IMG/VR virus record: IMGVR_UViG_3300043436_004687
Span: 197,099 to 261,098 of that record
Length of the DNA: 64,000 nucleotides
Strand: one strand, 5' to 3'
Source: a virus
Shown: positions 16,468-25,161 of the stretch, in pieces
Position numbering within the stretch: the stretch's first letter is position 1
Layout: each line of letters begins with the position of its first letter
Position numbers and translations under genes: made by a program
The notes under the pieces: model-generated
Told to the model about the DNA's origin: nothing
The model's database searches: none
The model's input: only the letters and a program-made list of their open reading frames with translations

Positions 16468-17337
16468 ATGATTTCAGATTGGCTTAAAAGAAAATTAGCA
16501 ATGGTTGCATTGGCAACAGCAAATGTAGAAAAAAATGCATTTAATAATCAAGGTAATATGCTTTCAGATGGTATAGGGCACCAAAGATTAAAAACAACTG
16601 ATTCTTTATCGGAAGCTTTAAAACGTGGTGAAGTTACTGCTGAAGTTGAAGCATTAAGATGGCGCATGTACAAGATAATTGATCATCTAGACGGTAGAAA
16701 AACCAATATAATTGGAACTGAATTAGATGAAAATGGTGATGAGAGGTATATTACTGAAACTGTTGCTAAACGTAAACCTAATATGAGACAATATATGGTA
16801 GATCCTTACGATAGTTATCCTTTGGAAATTATCGTGGTAAATGATAAAACTGTTATGGGGATTACTGAAGCTAATCAGAAATTAGAAGATCAAACCATTA
16901 TGGTAAATAGAAGTAATTTAAATAAGGTGGATATTGAATATTCTACCACTAAAATGTGTGTTAGAGATATTGGTGGAGGTCAAAAATTATTAGAATTTTA
17001 TATTTCTCAATACCCAAACGAATTTGATAGAAAAACTAGGTTGATGATTTCTGAATTAGAAAGATGTTCCAATGGTTTTAAATCAAATATTTTAGATATT
17101 GATGGGGTTGGTTTTCAAAGTGTGAATTCAACTATTGGTGTTTCTCCTAATTTATTATATGAATATGAAATTTTAGGTTTTGATAAAATTGTTAAATTTA
17201 ATGGGCATTATATTGTTAAATTTAAAGCTAATGTTATTGTTGATGGTGAAAACATATTTGAGAAATACAGAGTTGAAAGTCTTGATCAAAAATATAATGA
17301 AAATTTAAGTAAAAAAAATACTGATTATTATTTATAA
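16468..17337 (+). CDS. Unknown 289-aa protein
   Basis: Not recognised. No signal peptide; N-terminus SDWLKRKLAMVALATANVEKNAFNNQ is helical, then a conserved-looking region (SEALKRGEVTAEVEALRWRMYKII) and beta-rich C-terminal half with an IMVNRSNLNKVDIEYSTTKM segment. A structured RNA with a terminator follows the stop codon. Possibly a virion protein; this is context only. Confidence 0.65.
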   Translation: MISDWLKRKLAMVALATANVEKNAFNNQGNMLSDGIGHQRLKTTDSLSEALKRGEVTAEVEALRWRMYKIIDHLDGRKTNIIGTELDENGDERYITETVAKRKPNMRQYMVDPYDSYPLEIIVVNDKTVMGITEANQKLEDQTIMVNRSNLNKVDIEYSTTKMCVRDIGGGQKLLEFYISQYPNEFDRKTRLMISELERCSNGFKSNILDIDGVGFQSVNSTIGVSPNLLYEYEILGFDKIVKFNGHYIVKFKANVIVDGENIFEKYRVESLDQKYNENLSKKNTDYYL

Positions 17338-17344
17338 ATTTGGT

Positions 17345-17464
17345 TACAGACGTGTAAATCGTAAGATTAGGAATTTATTTTAAATTATATCTTCGGATTA
17401 AAATAAGCTAACTAAGGAAATCGTAAGTTCCATTAAACTCACAATATTATTGTGAGTTTTTTTT
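17345..17464 (+). ncRNA. Candidate structured RNA with three tetraloop hairpins
   Basis: Just after the stop at 17337: AATC-GTAA-GATT (17357-17368), a 9-bp stem TTATTTTAA (17375-17383) with TTAAAATAA (17398-17406) whose loop holds C-TTCG-G, then GGAA plus C-GTAA-G plus TTCC (17416-17431), and a terminator. GNRA and UUCG tetraloops are unusually stable and rarely occur together by chance in such AT-rich DNA. ATCGTAAG is present twice. It could be a small RNA processed from the 3' end of the upstream transcript. Family unknown. Confidence 0.55.
17435..17464 (+). terminator. Rho-independent terminator
   Basis: AAACTCACAATA / TATTGTGAGTTT stem followed by a run of T. Separates the 16468 gene and its RNA tail from phoH. 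Confidence 0.88.
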
Positions 17465-17534
17465 ATTTATTAAACATTTACATTTTTATGTTAATAATTA
17501 AATTGAAGTTATATAACAGAATTTAATTTTTAAT

Positions 17535-18698
17535 ATGATTAAAAAGAAAACTGCTGCAACATCTGCAACAAAAACAGCAAGTTCATCCAGAACAACAAAA
17601 ACTAAGGAAAGTTCTGATTTGACTAAATCAAAATCTACTCAAGTTTCTATTAACACGGTTTTAAAGTCTAAAGTAAGATTTAAATTTAGGACCATTAAAC
17701 AAAGGGAGTTTTCAGATCTTATTGATGATAAAGAAATAGTCGTAGCTTATGGTCCAGCTGGAACTGGAAAAAGTCTTATCTCAATTGCCAAGGGTCTTGA
17801 ATTATTACAAGCTGACGATTCTAAATATAAACAATTAATTATTGTTAAACCAGCTGTAGAAGCTGAGGAATCATTAGGGTTTTTAAAGGGTTCTTTAGAA
17901 GAAAAAATGGAACCTCATATTGCTTCTTCTATGGATATTGTTGATAAATTAGTAAGCGAACCAACAAGAATTAATTTAGTTGATGCTAAAATTATTAGAG
18001 TTGAACCACTTTCTTTCATAAGAGGTAAAACTTTTAGCGATTCTGTGTTAGTGTTCGAAGAAAGTCAAAATGTTTCCCCAAATCAAATGAAAACAATATT
18101 AACTAGAATAGGTGAAAATAGTAAATATATTATTTCTGGGGATTTAGACCAGTCAGATAAATATAGAAATGTTAAGGAGAGTGGTTTATATGATTTAATT
18201 CAAAGACATAAAAATATTGAAGAAATTGGTTTTTTTGAATTTGGTGAGGGGGATATAGTAAGAAACCCTTTAATTACTAAAATTCTTAAAAATTATGAAA
18301 AAGTTGATACTAAAATTAACAAAAAAGAATTGTTAATTGAAGATGAATTATTAGAAAAAAGAGTACAAAAAAGAATTGATGAATCAAAAATAATTAAAAC
18401 TAAACCAATTATTATCAAGGAAAATGTTCTTGGTGGTGGGAAAAAAGATAATAAATTATTAAATAGCGAGTATACTGCTATTGATATGAATGGTAATGTT
18501 TATAGTAAAAAAACAATGGGCAGGGCTGTAAGTGATTATAATGAAAAACTAAATGAAGAGGTTTTAACTAAAACTAATGGTGTATTAAAACACGATCCTT
18601 TATCTAATAGGGAAAAATTAAATGAAGAAATTGTTTTAAAATCTGATACTAAAGGTTCAAATTGGCTTACAAAATTATTTACAACTAAAAATAAATAG
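17535..18698 (+). CDS. phoH: PhoH-like ATPase
   Basis: 387 residues. Residues 1-45 are Thr/Ser/Lys-rich. The P-loop ATPase core follows: YGPAGTGKSLISIAKG (Walker A, about 73-88), QLIIVKPAVEAEESLGFLKGSLEEKMEPH, SFIRGKTF, SVLVFEESQNV (Walker B), IISGDLDQSD. Very similar in order to PhoH proteins of myoviruses. The exact role in phages is not established; RNA-related or phosphate-starvation functions have been proposed. A Lys-rich tail of about 130 residues extends beyond the core. Followed after 12 bases by the next gene. Confidence 0.9.
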   Translation: MIKKKTAATSATKTASSSRTTKTKESSDLTKSKSTQVSINTVLKSKVRFKFRTIKQREFSDLIDDKEIVVAYGPAGTGKSLISIAKGLELLQADDSKYKQLIIVKPAVEAEESLGFLKGSLEEKMEPHIASSMDIVDKLVSEPTRINLVDAKIIRVEPLSFIRGKTFSDSVLVFEESQNVSPNQMKTILTRIGENSKYIISGDLDQSDKYRNVKESGLYDLIQRHKNIEEIGFFEFGEGDIVRNPLITKILKNYEKVDTKINKKELLIEDELLEKRVQKRIDESKIIKTKPIIIKENVLGGGKKDNKLLNSEYTAIDMNGNVYSKKTMGRAVSDYNEKLNEEVLTKTNGVLKHDPLSNREKLNEEIVLKSDTKGSNWLTKLFTTKNK

Positions 18699-18710
18699 TT
18701 ATATTAAATT

Positions 18711-19304
18711 ATGGCGGTAATAGGAATAACAATTGATGAAGTTTTAAGAGATTTTTTAGGTCAATTCGCTACTATGTATGATAGATATATTTCTGAATTT
18801 TATCTAGAAGATTCACCAGTGACAAATTTCAATCAATTAGATGAAGTTTTTAAATTTAATTCTATTGATGAAATGAATTATTTTTTATATGTTGAACATT
18901 CTTTAGAAGTTTTTGGTACTGCCAAACCTTCTTATCCAGATGTTATTGTGGATTTTAATGAATTTTTAACAGATATTGTTGATGAGGGTGAACATGAAAT
19001 AATAATTTTATCCAAAGAAGTTGAAAATAGTATTCAAGCAACATTATTTTTCTTATCTAAATTAGGTTGTAAAGCGACTCATATAAGATTTGTTAAAAAT
19101 TATGAAAATATGTGGGATTATGCAGATATCATAGTAACAGCAAATCCAAATACTCTACTTTCAAAACCAAGTGAAAAAGTATCAATTAAAGTTGATAGTA
19201 CTTATAACAATAATGTAGGGTCAGATTACAAAATTAAAAAACTTTCAGATTTTACTAAATCTGAAAAATTACAAAAAGAAATTTTAAATAGAGAATATGA
19301 GTAA
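18711..19304 (+). CDS. HAD-like protein, nucleophile apparently lost
   Basis: 197 residues. IGITIDEVLRDFLGQF at the N-terminus resembles HAD motif I (DxDGVLxD) of 5'-nucleotidases, but the first Asp is replaced (TID). EHEIIILSKEVENS fits motif II and DYADIIVTANPNTLLSKP followed by VSIKVDSTYN fits the late region. So a HAD fold of the NT5C type that may not catalyse the usual phosphotransfer. Overlaps the next gene by 8 bases. Confidence 0.55.
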   Translation: MAVIGITIDEVLRDFLGQFATMYDRYISEFYLEDSPVTNFNQLDEVFKFNSIDEMNYFLYVEHSLEVFGTAKPSYPDVIVDFNEFLTDIVDEGEHEIIILSKEVENSIQATLFFLSKLGCKATHIRFVKNYENMWDYADIIVTANPNTLLSKPSEKVSIKVDSTYNNNVGSDYKIKKLSDFTKSEKLQKEILNREYE

Positions 19305-19674
19305 TTTATTAAATATTGGAGGTCAAAATTATTTTATTGATTTTCAATCAGCTGAAAAACTACTTACAAGTGGTAGTACATTTAAGGGTGGTAAGGTTGA
19401 AGATAAAGAAACAACCGAAACATTTGATTCAGATGGCAAATTAATTGGGAAAGTAGTTATAACTAAAGAAACTCTTAGAGGTAAAGAAGTTGATATGTTT
19501 AGATATGAAACTATTAAAGATATGATGGATATTATTTTTTCTGATGATGATGAAGAAGATCCAGCTGTCAAAGTAAATAAAAAGAAGTTAGATTCCCAAC
19601 CAATGAGTTTTAAAATAGCTTTTAACACATTACTCGAATATGGGGTATTAAATATAGCAGAAGATGAAGAATAA
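19297..19674 (+). CDS. Unknown acidic 125-aa protein
   Basis: Two beta-rich stretches (LLNIGGQNYFIDFQSAEKLLTS; KLIGKVVITKETLRG) then an acidic loop (FSDDDEEDPAVK) and a helix. No family recognised. Overlaps HAD-like gene upstream and glycosyltransferase downstream, thus translationally linked. Confidence 0.65.
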   Translation: MSNLLNIGGQNYFIDFQSAEKLLTSGSTFKGGKVEDKETTETFDSDGKLIGKVVITKETLRGKEVDMFRYETIKDMMDIIFSDDDEEDPAVKVNKKKLDSQPMSFKIAFNTLLEYGVLNIAEDEE

Positions 19675-20737
19675 TATGGAAAAAAATGAACAAATAAAAT
19701 CAGTTATCAATCAACTTGATAATAAAGAATTCGGAATGTACTTTTTTGTGCATGACACATTAGGCAACCCAACAGCTGGTATTGCCAATATATATGAACA
19801 TGTAAAGGTTTTAAATGACTTAGGTTATAAAGCAAGTATTTTACATGAAAAAAATGATTATAAGGGTGTTGCTACTTGGTTAGGTGATGAATATATGAAA
19901 TTACCTCACGTATCGATTGAAAGTCAACAATTAAAAGTAGTTTCTTCTGATTTTATATTCATACCAGAAATTTTCTCAACATTAATGGATCAGATTAAAG
20001 AGTTTCCTTGTAAAAAAGTAGTTATTTCTCAAAGTTATTCATATGCATTAGAATTATTACCAATAGGTAAAAGTTGGGTTGATTTTGGTTTCAAAGATGT
20101 CATAACGACTAGTGACGTGCAAGCAGATTATCTTAAAACCTTATTCCCAAGTCTAAATGCTAAGGTTATACCAGTATCTATACCAGAATATTTTTCACCA
20201 AGTAAAGAGATTCCAAAACCAATTGTTGCAATTCATACTAGAGATCAAGCAGATACATTAAGAATAATTAAATCCTTCTATTTACAATTCCCACAATATA
20301 AATGGGTTACATTTAGAGATTTAAGGGGGTTACCAAGAAAAGAATTTGCTGAAGAACTTAAAAATAGTGCAGTTGCTGTTTGGGTGGATGATGCTTCTGG
20401 TTTTGGAACTTTTCCTTTAGAAGCTATTGAATGTAATGTTCCAGTTATAGGTAAACTACCAACTTTAATTCCAGAATACATATTAAATGGTGAAAACATT
20501 AGGGAAAATGGGGTTTGGACTAACAACACTTTATTAATTCCAGAGTTAATTGCTGAATTCATGAGATTATGGTTTGAGGATTCGTTGCCAAGTGTTTTAT
20601 TTGATGAAATGAAATTAAGTAAAGGTCAATATCAAGAAGGTATGCAAGTTGTTAAAATTAGTGAAGTTTATTCTTCATTAATTCAAGAAAGAAAAAATGA
20701 ATTTTTACTTATGTTAAATAACGATAAAGATGAGTAA
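19664..20737 (+). CDS. GT-B (GT4-like) glycosyltransferase
   Basis: 357 residues from ATG 19664; a second ATG at 19676 is possible. MYFFVHDTLGNPTAGIANIYEHVKVLNDLGYKASIL (N-lobe), then IHTRDQADTLRIIKSF, and the donor-binding signature SGFGTFPLEAIECNVPVIGKLP with the Glu of the EX7E-like motif. Acceptor unknown. It overlaps the genes on both sides (11 and 8 bases). Confidence 0.82.
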   Translation: MKNNMEKNEQIKSVINQLDNKEFGMYFFVHDTLGNPTAGIANIYEHVKVLNDLGYKASILHEKNDYKGVATWLGDEYMKLPHVSIESQQLKVVSSDFIFIPEIFSTLMDQIKEFPCKKVVISQSYSYALELLPIGKSWVDFGFKDVITTSDVQADYLKTLFPSLNAKVIPVSIPEYFSPSKEIPKPIVAIHTRDQADTLRIIKSFYLQFPQYKWVTFRDLRGLPRKEFAEELKNSAVAVWVDDASGFGTFPLEAIECNVPVIGKLPTLIPEYILNGENIRENGVWTNNTLLIPELIAEFMRLWFEDSLPSVLFDEMKLSKGQYQEGMQVVKISEVYSSLIQERKNEFLLMLNNDKDE

Positions 20738-21134
20738 AAAAGTATTTCTAGGTGGTACCACCAATAATTCTGATTGGAGGGATAAATTAATTAAAAAATT
20801 AAAAGTTGATTATTTTAATCCAGTTGTTAAAGATTGGGATGAAAAAGCTCAAAAAGAAGAGATAAAACAAAGGAAAGAATGTGATTTTGTTTTATATGTA
20901 ATCACCCCTAAAATGGAAGGTGTGTATAGCATTTTTGAGGTTGCCGATGATAGTAACAAAAGACCAGAAAAAACAATATTTTGTTATTTGTTGGAAGATG
21001 GTGATAAAACATTTTCAAAACACCAAATAAAATCTTTAGATATGGTTGGTGAAGGTGTTAAAGAAAATGGTGGTAAATGGTTTAAATCATTAAATGAAAT
21101 TAGTGATTTCCTTAATTTTAATAAAAATTTATAA
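20730..21134 (+). CDS. Nucleoside 2-deoxyribosyltransferase-like protein
   Basis: 134 residues. KKVFLGGTTNNSDWRDKLIKKL, DYFNPVVKDWDEKA, KECDFVLYVITPKMEGVYSIFEVADDS follow the domain related to nucleoside 2-deoxyribosyltransferases (Nuc_deoxyrib_tr_2): first strand with GGT, WR at the helix start, conserved CDFVLY strand and the Glu in a helix that acts as nucleophile in the enzymes. In phages it may salvage nucleosides or cleave NAD-like molecules. Role here is inferred. Confidence 0.7.
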   Translation: MSKKVFLGGTTNNSDWRDKLIKKLKVDYFNPVVKDWDEKAQKEEIKQRKECDFVLYVITPKMEGVYSIFEVADDSNKRPEKTIFCYLLEDGDKTFSKHQIKSLDMVGEGVKENGGKWFKSLNEISDFLNFNKNL

Positions 21135-21142
21135 ATAAAAAA

Positions 21143-21931
21143 ATGAGTAAACAAATAGAAAATAATTCTCAGATATCGGTTATAATTCCAGTACATTTAT
21201 TAGATGAAAGTACAAAAAAATTATTTGATGTTGCCATCGAAAGTGTAAAATCGCAAACGGAATTACCAAAAGAAATTTTAGTAGTTGGACCAAAAGAAGT
21301 TTTAGATTTTGTTGGTAAAGATAATGATGGTTTTAGATTCGTTTTAAATGAAGGTAAAACTGATTTTGCATCACAAATAAATTTAGGTGTTGAAAAATGT
21401 GAGACTGAATGGTTTTGTATTTTAGAAATGGATGATGAGTTAGCACCTACTTGGTTATCTAATGTTAATAAATATAAATCAAAATATTTAGATGTTGATT
21501 CATTTTTACCTATCATAGTAAATCGAGAATTCGAAACTAATGCTTTTGTTGGATTTGATAATGAGGCGGTATGGGCCGCTGAATTTTCAACTGAATTGGG
21601 TTTAATTGATCATAATTGTTTATTAGCTTATCAAGCTTTTAATTTAGATGGTATGGTTATGAAAAAAGATGTGTTTATCTCTAACGGTGGTTTAAAACCA
21701 TCAATGAAATTAACTTTTATATATGAGTTTTTACTTAGAATTACATATTTTTCATCTACTGTTATGGTAATACCTAAATTTGGTTATAGACATATGAATT
21801 CTAGAGTTGGTTCATTGTTTAATACTTATAAAAACACTTTAAGTTTAGATGAACAAAGATGGTGGCTTTCATTAGCTAAAAAAGAATATTTTCACACTAA
21901 AGACAGAGGGATTACATATGAAAAAAATTAA
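21143..21931 (+). CDS. GT2-like glycosyltransferase
   Basis: 262 residues. QISVIIPVHLLDESTKKLFDVAIESVKSQ, KEILVVGPKEVLDF, FASQINLGVEKCETEWFCILEMDDEL (MDDE at the DxD site), then FNLDGMVMKKDVF. A GT-A enzyme. Sits in the same plus-strand run as the previous GT and the deoxyribosyltransferase-like gene, followed directly by the sigma factor. Confidence 0.85.
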   Translation: MSKQIENNSQISVIIPVHLLDESTKKLFDVAIESVKSQTELPKEILVVGPKEVLDFVGKDNDGFRFVLNEGKTDFASQINLGVEKCETEWFCILEMDDELAPTWLSNVNKYKSKYLDVDSFLPIIVNREFETNAFVGFDNEAVWAAEFSTELGLIDHNCLLAYQAFNLDGMVMKKDVFISNGGLKPSMKLTFIYEFLLRITYFSSTVMVIPKFGYRHMNSRVGSLFNTYKNTLSLDEQRWWLSLAKKEYFHTKDRGITYEKN

Positions 21932-21937
21932 TAACCT

Positions 21938-22696
21938 ATGTCAGATGAAACTCAAAAAAGAGGTAGAAAACCAAAAACAAAACCATATTTTGGTGAAGAA
22001 CAAGAAGAAGCTGTAAAACAATTTCTTTTAACTGAAGATATTAATGAAAAAAATTTAATTTATAAAACTTTTTTAGAAAAACCCATAAAAAAAATGGCCG
22101 ATTCTATAATTAGGACTTATAAATTATATAGAGAAGGATTTACATTTGAAGAGGTTAGAGACGATGCTATATCATATTTAATTTGGAAATCAGATAATTT
22201 TGATCCATTAAAGGGTCATAAAGCTTACTCATATTATGGGACCATAATTAGACATTATGTTTTAGGTTTAATTCAAAAAGATAAAAAAGAATTGCATAAA
22301 ACAGCTTCATTTGAAGATTATTTCCCTAGTATCGAAGAACGTAGTGATTTGATTTATTATTTGGATGATAGTGAATACCATCAAGAGGATTTAATCAAAG
22401 ACGTTTCAATTAAAATCAAGGAAGAGTTAGAAGCTATTCACCCACTTAAAAGGAAATTAACCGAAAATGAAATTAAAGTTGGAAATGCTTTGATTGCTTT
22501 ATTAGATAATTGGGAAAAGGTGTTTGAAGAAATGGAAGAAATTCAAAGTGGTGTTAAATACAATAAAAATCTATTTTTAGCTACTATTAGAGATTATACT
22601 AATTTGAATACTAAAGATATTAGGATTAGCATCCAAAGATTTAAATCACTTTACTTTATATTTAAGAAAGATAAAATAAATAGTGGGATTTTATAA
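21938..22696 (+). CDS. gp55-like late-transcription sigma factor
   Basis: 252 residues. After a basic N-terminus (KRGRKPKTKP), NLIYKTFLEKPIKKMADSIIRTYKLYREGFTFEEVRDDAISYLI and FDPLKGHKAYSYYGTIIRHYVLGLIQKDKKEL align with sigma region 2 as seen in T4 gp55-type factors, where it recognises the TATAAATA late box. C-terminal half is helical without a region 4, also as in gp55. It should direct host polymerase to virion genes; candidate late boxes exist in this window. Terminator overlaps its stop. Confidence 0.82.
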   Translation: MSDETQKRGRKPKTKPYFGEEQEEAVKQFLLTEDINEKNLIYKTFLEKPIKKMADSIIRTYKLYREGFTFEEVRDDAISYLIWKSDNFDPLKGHKAYSYYGTIIRHYVLGLIQKDKKELHKTASFEDYFPSIEERSDLIYYLDDSEYHQEDLIKDVSIKIKEELEAIHPLKRKLTENEIKVGNALIALLDNWEKVFEEMEEIQSGVKYNKNLFLATIRDYTNLNTKDIRISIQRFKSLYFIFKKDKINSGIL

Positions 22697-22713
22697 TTTA
22701 TAAAATCCCACTA
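22680..22713 (+). terminator. Terminator overlapping the sigma-factor stop codon
   Basis: ATAGTGGGATTTTATA / TATAAAATCCCACTAT palindrome; left arm encodes the last residues of the sigma factor. T-run is short, so strength is uncertain; symmetric sequence could act both ways. Confidence 0.65.
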
Positions 22714-22737
22714 TTTATAGTTATAAACAATATAATT

Positions 22738-23136
22738 ATGTCAACCCCAAAACCAATAAATAGAAAAAGAAAACAAGTCATTAAATTAAATAATGTAGAA
22801 AGCCTACAAGGTTTAATGCAAGAAACTTACAATGATGCTGTTGGTCAAATATTCCAATTACAAAATTCAATTACTGAAATAGGTTTAAGTGTTAAACCAG
22901 AAGATGTTGATGATGTTACTAAGATTGCCAGGGAAAAATCTGGTATGTTAAAATTAAAAGACTCTGCCATTAGAATTAAATTAGAAGTTGGTAAGATAAT
23001 GGTTGATTTAATAAAACATGATGGGAATATTGAAAACTCGGAATTAGTTAATATCAGTAACACAGCGGCACCAACCACTGATGATTTAGACTTAATTAGA
23101 CAATATATAAAAGATTCTGCAAAAACACCTGAATAA
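22738..23136 (+). CDS. Unknown 132-aa helical protein
   Basis: Basic N-terminus (PKPINRKRKQVIKL), then about 80 helical residues (LQGLMQETYNDAVGQIFQLQN; KLKDSAIRIKLEVGKIMVDLI) and a flexible tail. Size and helical, basic-start layout would fit a small terminase subunit, but there is no decisive motif, and the large subunit lies 18 kb away on the other strand. TAATG overlap with the next gene. Confidence 0.6.
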   Translation: MSTPKPINRKRKQVIKLNNVESLQGLMQETYNDAVGQIFQLQNSITEIGLSVKPEDVDDVTKIAREKSGMLKLKDSAIRIKLEVGKIMVDLIKHDGNIENSELVNISNTAAPTTDDLDLIRQYIKDSAKTPE

Positions 23137-24557
23137 TGAGTATAGTTGACCAAAAAAAGAAAGTTTTTGGTGATATTGCTGCACTTAGATCTTTATCTGA
23201 GGGGTTACCTAAAATTAATCTCTCAAATTCTTTTCCATCTATCAATAATAAGACGGATAGTATGGAGTTTTTGATTGATTTATTAAAATCAATTGTTGGG
23301 TTTGATTCATTAAAGAACGTTATTATAAAAACAATAACTTATAATCTAGATGTGATTGAAACTGATGTAAAAAAAACATTGAAGAAAGAATTAAATAAAT
23401 TAATATCTTGTGGTGTAAATCCCACCATACCAAATTTATTATTATATACTTCTAATGGTATCAATTTAGAACTTAGGAAAATTGATTATCTCAGTCTAAT
23501 GTTAACAGAACCAACATCTAAATCTGGTTCTTTACTATATGATGATATTTCCTCTGGTATAAATAGTAGTGATTTTAACACATTTCTTTATTATTTAATT
23601 CAAAATTCAGGTAGCGAGATAAATTGGAGTGGTAACCAAAATAATGATATATTAACATTAAAGTTTAATCAATATGGGGTAAATAACAACACTTTAAACA
23701 TAAAGGCTAGTCCTTATTATTCAAATAATAAAAAATTAACTGATTTAAATAACGATTATATTGATAGTATAGATTTATTCGATTCAAATAAAATAATAAA
23801 TAATATTATAGATTCCCTATTTGGTACAATATCTTTAGATGTTAAAAAAACTAAAAGACAATTACAAAATGAAATTGAGGTTGAAAATATTATCAATAAA
23901 ATAATAAATTCGGATGAAACTAAAAGCATTAATGATGATTTTTTCTCATTTTCAAATAATGAAATAAAAAATATTGAATCTTTGGTTGATAACAAGAAAA
24001 GAGGTGTTAGTATTGTGGAGAGTACTAATAAAATCGAAACAATTATCCCAATAGAGAATTTAATTACATTAAATGAAAATGTTAGTACTGCCACAACTGT
24101 TAATCAAAAATCAATTATTTTTGATGAGGGCTTAAATGATTTAGCTAATAAATATAGTGAAAGCGTTGAAACTAATGATGCTTACACTGTGAAATTAAAT
24201 TTTATTGATTTAATGATTAAGAATTTAATTTCTTCAATAGTTAAGTTAATGCTATCACCAAAATTAATTACTATTCTTTCTATAAATCACTCCATAGTGT
24301 ATGGCGATTCTTTTGTTGATGTTTTAGATTTCATGAAAAAAAATAAAAATTTTATAAGATCAATAGTTAGTAGTGTTAGAGATTCAATAATAAGTTTATT
24401 ATTGAAAGAAAGTTTAAAGGAAATTAATAATTTAGTTAGTAAAAATATAATTGATGTTGAAATTGAAAAATTAAAATTAAAAAAAGAACAAATAAGTGGT
24501 CTTATTGGTCTTGATTTAGAAATTAATAAACTAATAAACAATATAAATACATTATAA
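23136..24557 (+). CDS. Unknown 473-aa virion-type protein
   Basis: Not recognised. Ser/Asn/Ile-rich, mostly helical with beta-rich insert (LTLKFNQYGVNNNTLNIKASPYYS). Hydrophobic helices in the C-terminal third (NFIDLMIKNLISSIVKLMLSPKLI; IRSIVSSVRDSIISLLL) and a terminal coiled-coil like segment. Located in an overlapping block ending with the gp5-like hub, so a baseplate or tail assembly component is plausible. Confidence 0.65.
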   Translation: MSIVDQKKKVFGDIAALRSLSEGLPKINLSNSFPSINNKTDSMEFLIDLLKSIVGFDSLKNVIIKTITYNLDVIETDVKKTLKKELNKLISCGVNPTIPNLLLYTSNGINLELRKIDYLSLMLTEPTSKSGSLLYDDISSGINSSDFNTFLYYLIQNSGSEINWSGNQNNDILTLKFNQYGVNNNTLNIKASPYYSNNKKLTDLNNDYIDSIDLFDSNKIINNIIDSLFGTISLDVKKTKRQLQNEIEVENIINKIINSDETKSINDDFFSFSNNEIKNIESLVDNKKRGVSIVESTNKIETIIPIENLITLNENVSTATTVNQKSIIFDEGLNDLANKYSESVETNDAYTVKLNFIDLMIKNLISSIVKLMLSPKLITILSINHSIVYGDSFVDVLDFMKKNKNFIRSIVSSVRDSIISLLLKESLKEINNLVSKNIIDVEIEKLKLKKEQISGLIGLDLEINKLINNINTL

Positions 24558-24982
24558 TGGAAAGACAAAATAAATTAGATAAAAATAGCGTATCTTCAAT
24601 TTCCAATATATTGAAAATAATACAATCAGCTTTTAATGTTAATAAAAAACCTTTAAAACCAATTTCACCCCAATTAATTTTAACTGGTGGTAATTTAAAA
24701 ACTGGTTTGAGTCCTAAACAAATAGCGGCTAAAATAATTTCTAGGCAAGCCGAAGCTGGTGCTCCAGTAGGTGATTTATATTCTAAGAGTAATAATATAA
24801 CAGAAGCTATGTATGCTATAATGGTTGAGGAAATAATAAGTGCAATAATGCTTAATGGTAAAATAGAAATTGTTATTCCCCCAGGTGTTGAAGTAATTAC
24901 TTATGGGGCTAATTCAGGTGGTCCAGTTGTTAGTCAAGGTGCAACAACAAATGTAGCTAGTGGTTGGGGGGTGATTAGATAA
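24557..24982 (+). CDS. Unknown 141-aa virion-type protein
   Basis: Starts at a TAATG overlap with the preceding gene. Helical middle (SPKQIAAKIISRQAEAGAPVG; EAMYAIMVEEIISAIMLNGKIEI) and Gly/Ser/Val-rich end (GANSGGPVVSQGATTNVASG). Layout is like small tail or baseplate proteins; no family recognised. Confidence 0.6.
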   Translation: MERQNKLDKNSVSSISNILKIIQSAFNVNKKPLKPISPQLILTGGNLKTGLSPKQIAAKIISRQAEAGAPVGDLYSKSNNITEAMYAIMVEEIISAIMLNGKIEIVIPPGVEVITYGANSGGPVVSQGATTNVASGWGVIR

Positions 24983-24984
24983 AT

Positions 24985-25161
24985 ATGGAAAATTTAGAAA
25001 ATAAAACAACGCATGAATTAACATCATACCTTTTACAATTGAAACAAGAACATGAGAAAGTAAAGAGGGATATGATATTATCGTATGATATTATGGAAAA
25101 GATTGAAAAAGATTTTTTATTAGTTAGTTCTATTATAAGTAAAAGGATGCATAATGAATAA
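24985..25161 (+). CDS. Small 58-aa coiled-coil protein
   Basis: ATG at 24985, two bases after the previous stop, TAA overlapping the next ATG region by 8 bases. Product is strongly helical with heptad-like Leu spacing (HELTSYLLQLKQEHEKVKRD). Too short for standard ORF calls but framed by tight junctions on both sides, which supports it. Function unknown. Confidence 0.65.
   Translation: MENLENKTTHELTSYLLQLKQEHEKVKRDMILSYDIMEKIEKDFLLVSSIISKRMHNE

Noticed and set aside
22738-23136. Small terminase subunit
   Set aside because: Size and helical content fit, but no motif supports it and the large subunit lies on the other strand 18 kb away.
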